Program-made: the position numbers and the translations under genes
Notes under the pieces: generated by a model
Databases searched by the model: none
Told to the model about the DNA's origin: nothing
Seen by the model: the letters and a program-made list of their open reading frames with translations, nothing else
NCBI GenBank assembly: GCA_021202245.1
Contig: JAJQDK010000081.1
Span: 34,871-62,526 of the forward strand
Direction: 5' to 3'
Source: Clostridiales bacterium
GTDB lineage: Bacteria; Bacillota; Clostridia; Oscillospirales; Acutalibacteraceae
DNA length: 27,656 nucleotides
Shown here: piece by piece, positions 1 to 8,760 of the stretch
How positions within the stretch are numbered: the stretch's first letter is position 1
How the letters are laid out: every line of letters starts with the position of its first letter

Positions 1-193
1 TTTAGATTATTACTAATTATTTGAGTAATTACATTATATCTTAAAAAGAATTGTTTTTCAAGTGCATTTTAGCAAATTTACAAAATTTTTTAAAACAGAG
101 CTTGCCATGAGTATATTGCGTTATTATTCTGCATAAATTCCGCTATCACGCACCGCAAAACATTGTTTTTTTACTGCAAATATCTTGTTTCTC

Positions 194-222
194 TTGACAA
201 GGGGACAAAATAACTGTATTAT
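194..222 (+). promoter_or_regulatory. Sigma-A-type promoter of glyS
   Basis: TTGACA (194-199) and TATTAT (217-222) are separated by 17 nt. The start of transcription would fall near 229, leaving a leader of only about 33 nt with a GAGG ribosome site at 251-254. That is too short for a T-box, which often precedes aminoacyl-tRNA synthetase genes in Firmicutes. Positions 1-193 are AT-rich and hold no gene or RNA that I can support. Confidence 0.8.
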
Positions 223-261
223 TTTAGGTATATGTACAGCTTTGAAAAGTGAGGTTATATT

Positions 262-1638
262 ATGGAAAACACCAAAAAGACTATGGACAAAATTGTCGCT
301 CTGTGCAAAAACAGAGGCTTTGTTTATCCCGGTTCTGAGATTTACGGAGGATTGGCAAACACCTGGGATTACGGTCCGCTGGGAACCGCTCTTAAAAATA
401 ACATAAAGCAGGCTTGGCTCAAAAAATTTGTTCAGGAAAACAAATATAATGTAAGCCTTGATTCCGCAATCCTTATGAATCCTCAGACCTGGGTTGCTTC
501 GGGTCATCTCGGTGGTTTTTCAGACCCGCTTATGGACTGCAAGGAATGTAAAACCCGTCACCGTGCCGATGATTTGATTGAGAGCTTTGACGGCACAAAC
601 ATAGGCGGCTGGACCAATCAGCAAATGACCGATTATATAGCTGAAAAGAATATTCCCTGTCCCAACTGCGGAGCGCATAACTTTACCGATATTCGCCAGT
701 TTAATCTTATGTTTAAGACGTTTCAGGGCGTTACCGAGGACAGCAAAAATGAAATCTATCTCCGCCCCGAAACTGCGCAGGGCATATTTGTGAATTTCTC
801 AAATATTCAGAGAACAAGCCGCAAAAAGGTTCCTTTTGGTGTTGCTCAGATAGGAAAATCCTTCAGAAACGAAATCACTCCCGGCAACTTCATCTTCCGT
901 GTTCGTGAGTTTGAGCAGATGGAGCTTGAGTTCTTCTGCAAGCCCGGCACCGACCTTGAATGGTTTGAATATTGGAGAGGCTTCTGCCGTGACTGGCTCT
1001 ATTCGCTTAATATCAATCCCGAAAATCTTCGTCTGCGTGACCACTCAAAGGAGGAGCTTTGCTTCTACTCAAAGGCCACCACAGACTTTGAGTATCTGTT
1101 CCCGTTCGGCTGGGGCGAGCTTTGGGGCGTTGCCGACAGGACCGATTACGACCTCACTCAGCATATTAACACCAGTGGAAAATCTCTTGAATACTTTGAC
1201 CAAACGACAAACGAAAAGTATGTTCCGTATGTTATTGAGCCGTCTCTCGGCGTTGAACGCTTGTTCCTCGCTCTTGTTGTTGACGCCTATGATGAGGAAG
1301 CAGTGGACGAAAAGGACACAAGGGTTGTACTTCATTTTCATCCTGCTCTTGCTCCGTTTAAGGCTGCCGTGCTTCCGTTGTCAAAGAAGCTCAACGATAA
1401 GGCTCAGGAGGTTTACGACCTGCTTTCCGCCGACTTTATGGTTGATTACGACGACGCAGGCTCTATCGGCAAGCGTTACAGACGGCAGGACGAAATAGGA
1501 ACTCCCTACTGCATAACTTATGATTTTGAATCGGTTGACGACGGCTGTGTTACCGTTCGTGACCGTGATACAATGCAGCAGGAAAGAGTTGCAATAGACA
1601 AGCTCAACGATTATATTGCAGAAAAAATTAAATTTTAA
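262..1638 (+). CDS. glyS: Glycyl-tRNA synthetase (homodimeric, class II)
   Basis: Charges tRNA-Gly with glycine using ATP in the cytoplasm. At 458 aa it fits the single-chain alpha2 GlyRS (usually 440-470 aa), not the two-subunit GlyQ/GlyS type. Visible features are the N-terminal YGGLANTWDYGPLG segment (about residues 28-41), a zinc-ribbon-like pair of cysteine motifs (CKEC near 93 and CPNC near 132), the class II motif 2 region with RNEITPGNF, a motif 3 region around EPSLGVERL, and a C-terminal anticodon-binding domain from about 350. The ATG at 262 follows GAGG by 7 nt. It is a single-gene unit with its own promoter and ends at a hairpin shared with the convergent operon. Confidence 0.96.
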   Translation: MENTKKTMDKIVALCKNRGFVYPGSEIYGGLANTWDYGPLGTALKNNIKQAWLKKFVQENKYNVSLDSAILMNPQTWVASGHLGGFSDPLMDCKECKTRHRADDLIESFDGTNIGGWTNQQMTDYIAEKNIPCPNCGAHNFTDIRQFNLMFKTFQGVTEDSKNEIYLRPETAQGIFVNFSNIQRTSRKKVPFGVAQIGKSFRNEITPGNFIFRVREFEQMELEFFCKPGTDLEWFEYWRGFCRDWLYSLNINPENLRLRDHSKEELCFYSKATTDFEYLFPFGWGELWGVADRTDYDLTQHINTSGKSLEYFDQTTNEKYVPYVIEPSLGVERLFLALVVDAYDEEAVDEKDTRVVLHFHPALAPFKAAVLPLSKKLNDKAQEVYDLLSADFMVDYDDAGSIGKRYRRQDEIGTPYCITYDFESVDDGCVTVRDRDTMQQERVAIDKLNDYIAEKIKF

Positions 1639-1713
1639 ATTAACACGCTCAAATATATAACCTATTCGCTAATCTTAAGCGAGCTTACATCCGGCTTTGC
1701 TCCGGGTTAAAAA

Positions 1714-1753
1714 ACTGCGCCGTGCAAATAAATTGCAGGCGCAGTCTTTTTTT
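1714..1753. terminator. Bidirectional intrinsic terminator between glyS and dapL
   Basis: The arms ACTGCGCC (1714-1721) and GGCGCAGT (1738-1745) pair perfectly, and an inner TGCAA/TTGCA pair extends the stem past a bulged G. A T7 run follows on the + strand (1747-1753) and an A run precedes it, giving T6 on the - strand. It can therefore end both glyS and the convergent dapL operon. Two small hairpins (around 1668-1684 and 1690-1706) precede it. Confidence 0.85.
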
Positions 1754-1818
1754 ATGAAATAAAATTCAGAAAATTTAGTGAAAGTTCCTTTTTTGAAAAG
1801 CTTATGTTCAGCAGGGCA

Positions 1819-3009
1819 TTACTTAAGCAACTTTGTAAGAAGCTTTTTAAGTCTGTCCACCGCTTCAATGGTGTTGTTTCTGTCGCCGAAGGAAGTAAGG
1901 CGGAAATATCCTGCGCCGTTTGCGCCGAAGCCCTCGCCCGGAGTGCCGACTACGTTTGCTTCGTTTAAAAGCAGGTCAAAAAATTCCCAGCTGCCCATAT
2001 TATTGGGGCATTTCAGCCAAATGTAGGGAGAATTCTTGCCGCCCGTATAGTAAATTCCGAGCTCATCGAGTGCAGATGAAATAATTTTTGCATTCTCCTG
2101 ATAATAGGAAATGTTTTCCTTAATCTGCTTTTGACCCTCTTGAGAGAACACAGCCGCTGCCGCACACTGAACAGGCCACGAAACGCCGTTGAACTTGGTT
2201 GCCTGACGGCGGTACCACGCTGAATAAATATTGTGCCCGTCACGCTCAAGCTCCTTGGGAATTACAGTGTATCCGCAGCGAGTGCCGGTAAATCCTGCTG
2301 TCTTTGAAAGCGAGCATATTTCAACAGCGCATTTATGCGCGCCCTCAACTGCAAAAATTGAACGGGGCAAATCCTCTGTAATAAACGCTACGTAAGAGCA
2401 GTCATAGATAATAACAGCAACATTTTTAAGCGCATAGTCAATCAAAACCTTAATCTGCTCTGCCGTGTAAGCCGAGCCCGTGGGATTATTGGGAGAACAA
2501 AGATAAATGATGTCGGCCTTTACGCTGTCATCGGGCATAGCGGCAAAGCCGTTTTCCTTATTTGAACCGGCATAAACGATTTTTCTGCCTGCCATAATAT
2601 TTGAATCCACATAAACCGGGTAAACGGGATCGGTCACCAGAACCGTGTTATCCTTGTCAAAAATATCGCCGATATTTCCGCAATCGGACTTTGCTCCGTC
2701 CGAAACAAAAATTTCGTCAGCTGCCACAGTTACGCCGAGAGTCTTGTAATAGCCCGAAATAGCCTCTCTGAGAAAATCATAACCGTCGCAGTCGGGATAG
2801 CCCTTGAATGTATCCTTGTGAGCGAGATCCTCCGTGCCGTTTTTCATTGCTTCGATTACCACCGGAGCAAGCGGCAGAGTAACGTCGCCTATACCGAGCT
2901 TGATAACCTTTTTGTCGGGATGAGCCTTGATATAATCATTGGTTTTCTTTGCAACATCGGCAAAAAGATAATTCGGAACGAGGTTGTCAAAATTCTTGTT
3001 AATCTTCAT
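1819..3009 (-). CDS. dapL: LL-diaminopimelate aminotransferase
   Basis: Converts tetrahydrodipicolinate plus glutamate to LL-diaminopimelate and 2-oxoglutarate in one PLP-dependent step, bypassing the acylated DapD/DapE intermediates. The protein is a fold-type I aminotransferase of 396 aa, close to family length (about 400). The PLP lysine lies in SLSKTAGFTGTRCGY, the SPNNPTGSAYT motif is present, and IYDCSYVAF carries the cofactor-contacting Asp/Tyr. I chose the ATG at 3009, 9 nt after an AGGA site, rather than the TTG three codons upstream. It is the last gene of the five-ORF minus-strand operon, 29 nt after pyrG. Its product is the substrate of the DapF module encoded in the same operon. 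Other class I aminotransferases are the only real alternative. Confidence 0.92.
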   Translation of the reverse strand: MKINKNFDNLVPNYLFADVAKKTNDYIKAHPDKKVIKLGIGDVTLPLAPVVIEAMKNGTEDLAHKDTFKGYPDCDGYDFLREAISGYYKTLGVTVAADEIFVSDGAKSDCGNIGDIFDKDNTVLVTDPVYPVYVDSNIMAGRKIVYAGSNKENGFAAMPDDSVKADIIYLCSPNNPTGSAYTAEQIKVLIDYALKNVAVIIYDCSYVAFITEDLPRSIFAVEGAHKCAVEICSLSKTAGFTGTRCGYTVIPKELERDGHNIYSAWYRRQATKFNGVSWPVQCAAAAVFSQEGQKQIKENISYYQENAKIISSALDELGIYYTGGKNSPYIWLKCPNNMGSWEFFDLLLNEANVVGTPGEGFGANGAGYFRLTSFGDRNNTIEAVDRLKKLLTKLLK

Positions 3010-3038
3010 AATAATCAATCCTTTGCAAATTAAATAGA

Positions 3039-4658
3039 TTACTTAAGCGATGCTTTGATAAACTCTCTGAACAGAGGGTGAGCACGGTTGGGGCGCGACT
3101 TAAATTCGGGATGATACTGCACACCCACAAAGAAGCGTTTGTCGGGAAGCTCTACCGCCTCAACCAACAGACCGTTGGGGGAGGTTCCGGTTATTTCCAT
3201 ACCGGCTTCTTCGATAGCCTCTCTGTAATCGTTGTTGAACTCATAACGGTGGCGGTGGCGCTCGTGAATTTCCTTTTCGCCGTATGCTCTTGACATCATC
3301 GAGCCGTCCTTGATGACACAGGGATATGCTCCGAGCCTCATTGTGCCGCCCATATCTTCAACGCCGAGCTGCTCCGGCATAAGGTCGATAACATTATGCT
3401 TGCCGTTGGGTATAAACTCACCGCTGTTGGCGTCGTCGTAGCCTATGACATTTCTTGCAAACTCAATTACCGCCGTCTGCATACCAAGACAGATTCCGAG
3501 ATAAGGAATATCATGCTCACGGGCATACTGCGCCGCCATAACCTTGCCCTCAACGCCTCTGTCACCGAAACCGCCGGGAACAAGAATACCGTCAACATCG
3601 CCCAAAAGCTCGTCAACTTTATATTTTGTCAAAAGCTCACAGTCAACCCACTTAATTTCAACATTGGCTGAGTTTTCATAGCCTCCGTGGCGCAGAGCCT
3701 CGGCAACCGAAAGATAGGCGTCGTGAAGCGCAACATACTTGCCGCAAAGCGCAATCGTACATTTTTTTGTGCGGTTGTTAATTCTGTCAAGCATTTCAAC
3801 CCACTCGGTCAAATCCGGCTTTGTGTCCGTATCGAGATTAAGCTCACGGCATACCACATTTGAAAAGTTGCTGTCCTCAAGCATAAGCGGAGCCTGATAA
3901 AGCGTGGGAAGCGTTATGTTTTCAATAACACAGTCGGGCTTGACGTTGCAAAACAGCGCTATTTTTTCAAATATACTTTTTTCAAGCGGTTCATCACAGC
4001 GCAGAACTATAATATCGGGGTTGATACCGATTGAGCGCAGCTCTTTAACGGAGTGCTGTGTGGGCTTTGACTTATGCTCCTCGCTTCCCTTGATATACGG
4101 AACAAGGGTAACGTGGATAAAAATGCTGTTTTCTCTGCCCACTTCAAGTGAAACCTGACGAATAGCCTCAAGGAAGGGCTGGCTTTCAATATCGCCTACT
4201 GTTCCGCCGATTTCGGTGATTACAACGTCGGCGTTTGTCTTTTCGCCCACATTGTAGATAAAGGATTTAATTTCATTTGTTATATGGGGAATTACCTGAA
4301 CGGTTTTTCCGAGGTAGTCGCCGTGGCGCTCCTTCTCGATAACATTTGAATACACCTTGCCGGTTGTGAGATTTGAATATTTATTAAGATTTTCATCAAT
4401 AAAACGCTCGTAATGGCCGAGGTCGAGGTCGGTTTCGGCGCCGTCCTCAGTAACGTAAACCTCGCCGTGCTGATACGGGCTCATTGTGCCCGGGTCAACA
4501 TTTATATACGGGTCGAGCTTTTGCGCAACTATTTTAAGACCTCTTGCCTTCAGCAGTCTGCCGAGTGAAGCTGCGGTAATGCCCTTGCCGAGACCCGAAG
4601 CAACGCCGCCGGTTACGAATATGTACTTTTTGGCTTTCTTATGCTCTGTCATTTCCAC
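3039..4658 (-). CDS. pyrG: CTP synthase (glutamine-hydrolysing)
   Basis: Makes CTP from UTP, ATP and glutamine. The 539-aa length is standard. The N-terminal amidoligase domain (about 1-270) starts with the P-loop-like GGVASGLGKGITAASLG and carries the YINVDPGTMSPYQHGEV and EIGGTVGDIE motifs. The class I glutamine amidotransferase domain (about 300-539) has LVPGGFGDRG, the nucleophile Cys in GICLGMQ, and the His-Glu pair in YHPEF. The start is ambiguous: GTG at 4658 lies about 8 nt after AGG, and ATG at 4652 is two codons later. It begins 3 nt after the carB::dapF stop, so translational coupling is likely. It continues pyrimidine supply after CarAB and is another glutamine consumer in this operon. 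Confidence 0.96.
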   Translation of the reverse strand: MEMTEHKKAKKYIFVTGGVASGLGKGITAASLGRLLKARGLKIVAQKLDPYINVDPGTMSPYQHGEVYVTEDGAETDLDLGHYERFIDENLNKYSNLTTGKVYSNVIEKERHGDYLGKTVQVIPHITNEIKSFIYNVGEKTNADVVITEIGGTVGDIESQPFLEAIRQVSLEVGRENSIFIHVTLVPYIKGSEEHKSKPTQHSVKELRSIGINPDIIVLRCDEPLEKSIFEKIALFCNVKPDCVIENITLPTLYQAPLMLEDSNFSNVVCRELNLDTDTKPDLTEWVEMLDRINNRTKKCTIALCGKYVALHDAYLSVAEALRHGGYENSANVEIKWVDCELLTKYKVDELLGDVDGILVPGGFGDRGVEGKVMAAQYAREHDIPYLGICLGMQTAVIEFARNVIGYDDANSGEFIPNGKHNVIDLMPEQLGVEDMGGTMRLGAYPCVIKDGSMMSRAYGEKEIHERHRHRYEFNNDYREAIEEAGMEITGTSPNGLLVEAVELPDKRFFVGVQYHPEFKSRPNRAHPLFREFIKASLK

Positions 4659-4661
4659 GGC

Positions 4662-7600
4662 TTACACCTCAATCTTTCCGTCAAATACTTTTTCCGCATT
4701 ACCTGTCATATAAACGGTTTCATCGGTATAGTTGATGATAAGATCTCCGCCCTTGAGCTTAATCTTGATGTCCTCGCCCTTTTTGCAGTAGCCGTTTTCA
4801 CAAGCCGCTACGGCAACGGCGCAGGCGCCTGTTCCGCATGCCCAGGTTTCGCCCGAGCCTCTTTCCCATACTCTCATCTTGATTGTATTGTTGTCAAGAA
4901 CGGTTACAAACTCGGTATTAACTCTTTCCGGGAAAAGACTGTCAAACTCAAATTCGGGTCCAACCTTTTCAATATCAAGGTTGTCAATATCGTCCATAAA
5001 TACAACGCAGTGCGGATTACCCATAGATACGCAGGTGATATTATAATCATTTCCGGCAATCTTAACAGGTTCATTTACGATTTTATCCCTGTCGATTGCA
5101 ACCGGAATTTCCTTCGGGTCAAGAATAGCTTTGCCCATATCAACTCTCAGACGGGTTACCTCGCCGTTTGACGTATAGGCCTTGAGGCTCTTTATGCCGC
5201 TGAGCGTTTCAATAGTGATTTCATCCTTTTCATTATAATCAATCATACCGTGGTCATAGAGGAATTTTCCTACGCAGCGAATTCCGTTACCGCACATTTT
5301 GCCCTCTGAGCCGTCACGGTTGTACATTTTCATCTTTGCGTCCGCAACCTTTGACGGGCACACAAGGATAATGCCGTCGCCGCCGATTCCGAAATGTCTG
5401 TCCGACAGTCTGACCGCAAGCGCTTCGGGATTGTTGATTTCCTGGTCGAATGTACTGCAATAAATGTAGTCGTTGCCTATGCCCTGCATTTTTGTGAATT
5501 TAAGCATAAGTTTTTCCTCCCTCATATTGTTGATATCAATAAGCTCTGTGCTGTGCTGTGTGTAGTGACTCTTAAGGCAATCCGCAAGAGCGTTGGCGGT
5601 GTCAAGAGAAGTAAGACACGGAATATTTCTTTCAACAGTCTTTCTGCGAATTTTTACGGAATCACGCGACGGAATCCTGCCCTTGGTGGACGTTGAAATA
5701 ACATACTGTATTTTTCCCGACTCGATAAGAGTGAGGGTATTGTTTACCTTTGACTCGTGGATTTTCTTTACGCTGACAGCGTCTATGCCGTACTTTTCAA
5801 GCACGGCAGCCGTGCCCTCCGTGGCGTAGATTGTAAATCCGAGGTCGTAATATTTCTTGGCAATTTCTCCGATTTCGGCTTTGTCCGAATTGCGGACGGT
5901 GATAAACACGCCGCCGTTTTTCTTCATCTTGTAGCCAGCTCCGATAAGTCCCTTGTAAAGCGCCTCTTCAAGCGTGCCTGCAATGCCGAGCACCTCGCCC
6001 GTCGACTTCATCTCCGGTCCGAGATGATTGTCTACGTTTATAAGCTTTTCAAAACTGAATACCGGAACCTTAATGGCAATATAGGGGCTTCTTTTGTAAA
6101 GACCGGTGCCGTAGCCCATATCCTTGAGCTTTTCGCCGAGCATTGCCCTTGTGGCAAGGTCAACCATAGGCACGCCCGTTACCTTGCTGATGTAGGGAAT
6201 TGTCCTTGATGAGCGGGGATTAACCTCGATAACATACAGCTCGTCCTTATAGATGAGATACTGAATATTTACAAGTCCCTTTGTTCTCAGCTCTATGGCA
6301 AGGTTTTTGGAGCTTTCAATAATTACCTGCGTCATTTCATCGGTAAGGTTCCATGCCGGATAAACCGCAATGGAGTCGCCCGAATGAACGCCTGCACGCT
6401 CAATATGCTCCATAATTCCGGGGATAAGTATATCCTCTCCGTCGCAGATAGCGTCAACCTCAAGCTCCGTGCCCTGAAGATATTTATCAATCAAAATCGG
6501 GTTTTCAATATTCTGCGCAAGAATTATAGCCATATATTCCTTTACGTCGTCCTCGTTGAAGGCTATAATCATATTCTGGCCGCCGAGAACATATGACGGA
6601 CGGAGCAAAACGGGATAGCCGATTTCTTCGGCGACAACAAGCGCTTCCTCCGTTGTCATTACCGTTACGCCCTTTGCGCGCTTGATTTGATATTTTTCAA
6701 GAAGCTCGTCAAAGCGCTCTCTGTCCTCTGCCGTGTCAATGGCATCAAAAGATGTGCCGAGAATATTCACTCCGCTTTCGCTCAATAACTGAGTGAGCTT
6801 GATAGCGGTCTGACCGCCGAACGCCACAACAACTCCGTATGGCTTTTCGGTCTTGATGATGCCCATAACGTCCTCGGTTGTGAGCGGTTCAAAGTAGAGC
6901 CTGTCGGCTGTGTCAAAGTCGGTTGATACGGTTTCGGGGTTATTGTTTACGATTACAACATCATATCCCGCCTTTTTAAGCGCCCAAACGCAGTGAACGG
7001 AAGCATAGTCAAATTCTATGCCCTGACCGATTCTGATGGGGCCGGAGCCGAATACGATGACTGTCTTTTTCTCGCTCTTATGCTCGTTGATAAACTCCTC
7101 AGCCTCGTTTTCCTTATCGAATGTCGAATAGAAATAAGGCGTTTCAGCCTCAAATTCGGCTGCGCAGGTATCAACCATTTTGTATACCGGATCAAGGGGG
7201 TTTTCAACCCTTTTGCCCGAGATTTCCTCTATTGTTTTATCAAGGAAGCCCTTGTTTTTGGCGCGAACATACAGCTCACGGGTAAGCTCGCCGTCCTTAA
7301 GCTCGTTTTCAACATCAATTATATTTTTAAGCTTTTCAAGGAACCACTCGTCAATCAGAGTTATTGCATGAATCTGTTCAACCGTAATTCCTCTTTTCAA
7401 AGCCTCATAAACACAGAAAATACGCCTGTCGTCGCACACGCTGAGTCTGTCGTAAACGGAAGCGTTTGAAAGCTCGGCAAATTCCTTGTCGTCAAGTGTG
7501 TTGTGGGAAATTTCCGCTCCTCTGACAGCCTTCATAATTGCCTGCTCAAAGGTCGGCGCAATAGCCATTACCTCGCCCGTGGCCTTCATCTGAGTGCCGA

Positions 7601-8714
7601 GCGTGCGCTTTGCATATACGAATTTGTCAAAGGGCCATTTCGGGAATTTTACAACAACATAGTCGAGCGCCGGTTCAAAGCAGGCGTAGGTGGAGCCTGT
7701 CACGGCGTTTTTGATTTCGTTGAGCGTATAGCCGATAGCGATTTTAGCCGCAACCTTTGCTATAGGATAGCCTGTAGCCTTTGAAGCGAGCGCCGAAGAA
7801 CGTGATACACGGGGATTAACCTCGATTACGGCGTACTCAAATGTTTCGGGATTGAGCGCAAACTGACAGTTACAGCCGCCCTCAACCTTGAGCGCCGAAA
7901 TAATGTCAAGAGCCGCACTTCTCAGCATTTGATATTCCTTGTCGGCAAGCGTTACGGTAGGCGCAATTACGATTGAGTCGCCCGTATGAACGCCTACAGG
8001 GTCAAAGTTTTCCATTGAGCAGACGGTAATTACATTGCCGTCGCTGTCACGCATAACCTCGTACTCAATTTCCTTCCAGCCCGAAATACATTTTTCAACA
8101 AGCACCTGAGTAATGGGCGAAAGCTCCAAGCCGTTCGAGGTGATTTCACGCAGCTCCTTTTCATCGTTTACAATTCCGCCGCCCGTTCCGCCGAGGGTGA
8201 ACGCAGGACGGATGATTACGGGATAGCCGATTTCATCGGCAAATTCAACAGCAGCTTCAACATCGTTTACTACAAACGAAGGAATAACAGGCTGTCCGAT
8301 TTCAAGCATAGTGTCCTTGAAAAGCTGTCTGTCCTCTGCCTTGTCTATTGTTTCGGGATTTGTGCCGAGAAGCTGTACGTTATATTTATCAAGGAAGCCC
8401 TCCTTGGCAAGCTGCATTGAGAGGGTAAGTCCGGTCTGACCGCCCAGAGTGGAAAGCAGGCTGTCGGGACGCTCCTTTTTGATGATTCTCTTTACCATTT
8501 CAAGCGTAAGCGGTTCAATATATACCTTATCCGCCATTGCGTTATCGGTCATAATAGTAGCAGGATTTGAGTTGATGAGGATAACCTCCAGTCCCTCCTC
8601 CTTAAGCGCTCTGCAGGCCTGCGTGCCTGCATAGTCAAACTCGGCAGCCTGTCCGATAACTATAGGGCCCGAGCCGATTACCATAACTCTTTTTATGTCT
8701 TTTTTGAGTGGCAT
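4662..8714 (-). CDS. carB: Carbamoyl-phosphate synthase large subunit fused to diaminopimelate epimerase
   Basis: One uninterrupted 1350-codon frame holds two normally separate enzymes. Residues 1 to about 1065 are a complete CarB: two ATP-grasp synthetase halves, each opening with a GSGP-IGQ motif (near residues 14 and 557), then an MGS-like allosteric domain. It uses ammonia from CarA, bicarbonate and ATP to make carbamoyl phosphate for arginine and pyrimidines. Residues 1070-1350 are a full-length 281-aa DapF (LL- to meso-diaminopimelate), with catalytic cysteines at fused positions 1141 (MCGNGIRC) and 1293 (WACGTGAC). There is no stop between them, yet the dapF ATG (5507) still has an AGGGAGG ribosome site 8 nt upstream, so free DapF may also be made. 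The ATG at 8714 follows AAGGA by 8 nt. carA is 46 nt upstream and pyrG 3 nt downstream. An assembly indel that removed a stop cannot be excluded. Confidence 0.93.
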   Translation of the reverse strand: MPLKKDIKRVMVIGSGPIVIGQAAEFDYAGTQACRALKEEGLEVILINSNPATIMTDNAMADKVYIEPLTLEMVKRIIKKERPDSLLSTLGGQTGLTLSMQLAKEGFLDKYNVQLLGTNPETIDKAEDRQLFKDTMLEIGQPVIPSFVVNDVEAAVEFADEIGYPVIIRPAFTLGGTGGGIVNDEKELREITSNGLELSPITQVLVEKCISGWKEIEYEVMRDSDGNVITVCSMENFDPVGVHTGDSIVIAPTVTLADKEYQMLRSAALDIISALKVEGGCNCQFALNPETFEYAVIEVNPRVSRSSALASKATGYPIAKVAAKIAIGYTLNEIKNAVTGSTYACFEPALDYVVVKFPKWPFDKFVYAKRTLGTQMKATGEVMAIAPTFEQAIMKAVRGAEISHNTLDDKEFAELSNASVYDRLSVCDDRRIFCVYEALKRGITVEQIHAITLIDEWFLEKLKNIIDVENELKDGELTRELYVRAKNKGFLDKTIEEISGKRVENPLDPVYKMVDTCAAEFEAETPYFYSTFDKENEAEEFINEHKSEKKTVIVFGSGPIRIGQGIEFDYASVHCVWALKKAGYDVVIVNNNPETVSTDFDTADRLYFEPLTTEDVMGIIKTEKPYGVVVAFGGQTAIKLTQLLSESGVNILGTSFDAIDTAEDRERFDELLEKYQIKRAKGVTVMTTEEALVVAEEIGYPVLLRPSYVLGGQNMIIAFNEDDVKEYMAIILAQNIENPILIDKYLQGTELEVDAICDGEDILIPGIMEHIERAGVHSGDSIAVYPAWNLTDEMTQVIIESSKNLAIELRTKGLVNIQYLIYKDELYVIEVNPRSSRTIPYISKVTGVPMVDLATRAMLGEKLKDMGYGTGLYKRSPYIAIKVPVFSFEKLINVDNHLGPEMKSTGEVLGIAGTLEEALYKGLIGAGYKMKKNGGVFITVRNSDKAEIGEIAKKYYDLGFTIYATEGTAAVLEKYGIDAVSVKKIHESKVNNTLTLIESGKIQYVISTSTKGRIPSRDSVKIRRKTVERNIPCLTSLDTANALADCLKSHYTQHSTELIDINNMREEKLMLKFTKMQGIGNDYIYCSTFDQEINNPEALAVRLSDRHFGIGGDGIILVCPSKVADAKMKMYNRDGSEGKMCGNGIRCVGKFLYDHGMIDYNEKDEITIETLSGIKSLKAYTSNGEVTRLRVDMGKAILDPKEIPVAIDRDKIVNEPVKIAGNDYNITCVSMGNPHCVVFMDDIDNLDIEKVGPEFEFDSLFPERVNTEFVTVLDNNTIKMRVWERGSGETWACGTGACAVAVAACENGYCKKGEDIKIKLKGGDLIINYTDETVYMTGNAEKVFDGKIEV
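5508..5523 (-). promoter_or_regulatory. dapF: Internal ribosome-binding site for the DapF module
   Basis: On the minus strand AGGGAGG (5517-5523) lies 8 nt before an in-frame ATG at 5505-5507, exactly where an unfused DapF would begin (MLKFTKMQGIGNDY). The match to anti-Shine-Dalgarno is stronger than that before carB itself. It implies that DapF was, and may still be, translated separately from the fused frame. Confidence 0.7.
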
Positions 8715-8760
8715 ATAATCATTCCTTATTCAATAATTTTTAAACAGCAGTTATGTCTTT

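Noticed and set aside
194..261. T-box leader for glyS
   Set aside because: The mapped-by-eye promoter leaves only about 33 nt of leader, with no specifier stem or T-box sequence.
4641..5171. 176-codon + strand open frame opposite the DapF module
   Set aside because: Antisense to a strongly conserved enzyme, no ribosome site and no recognisable domain.
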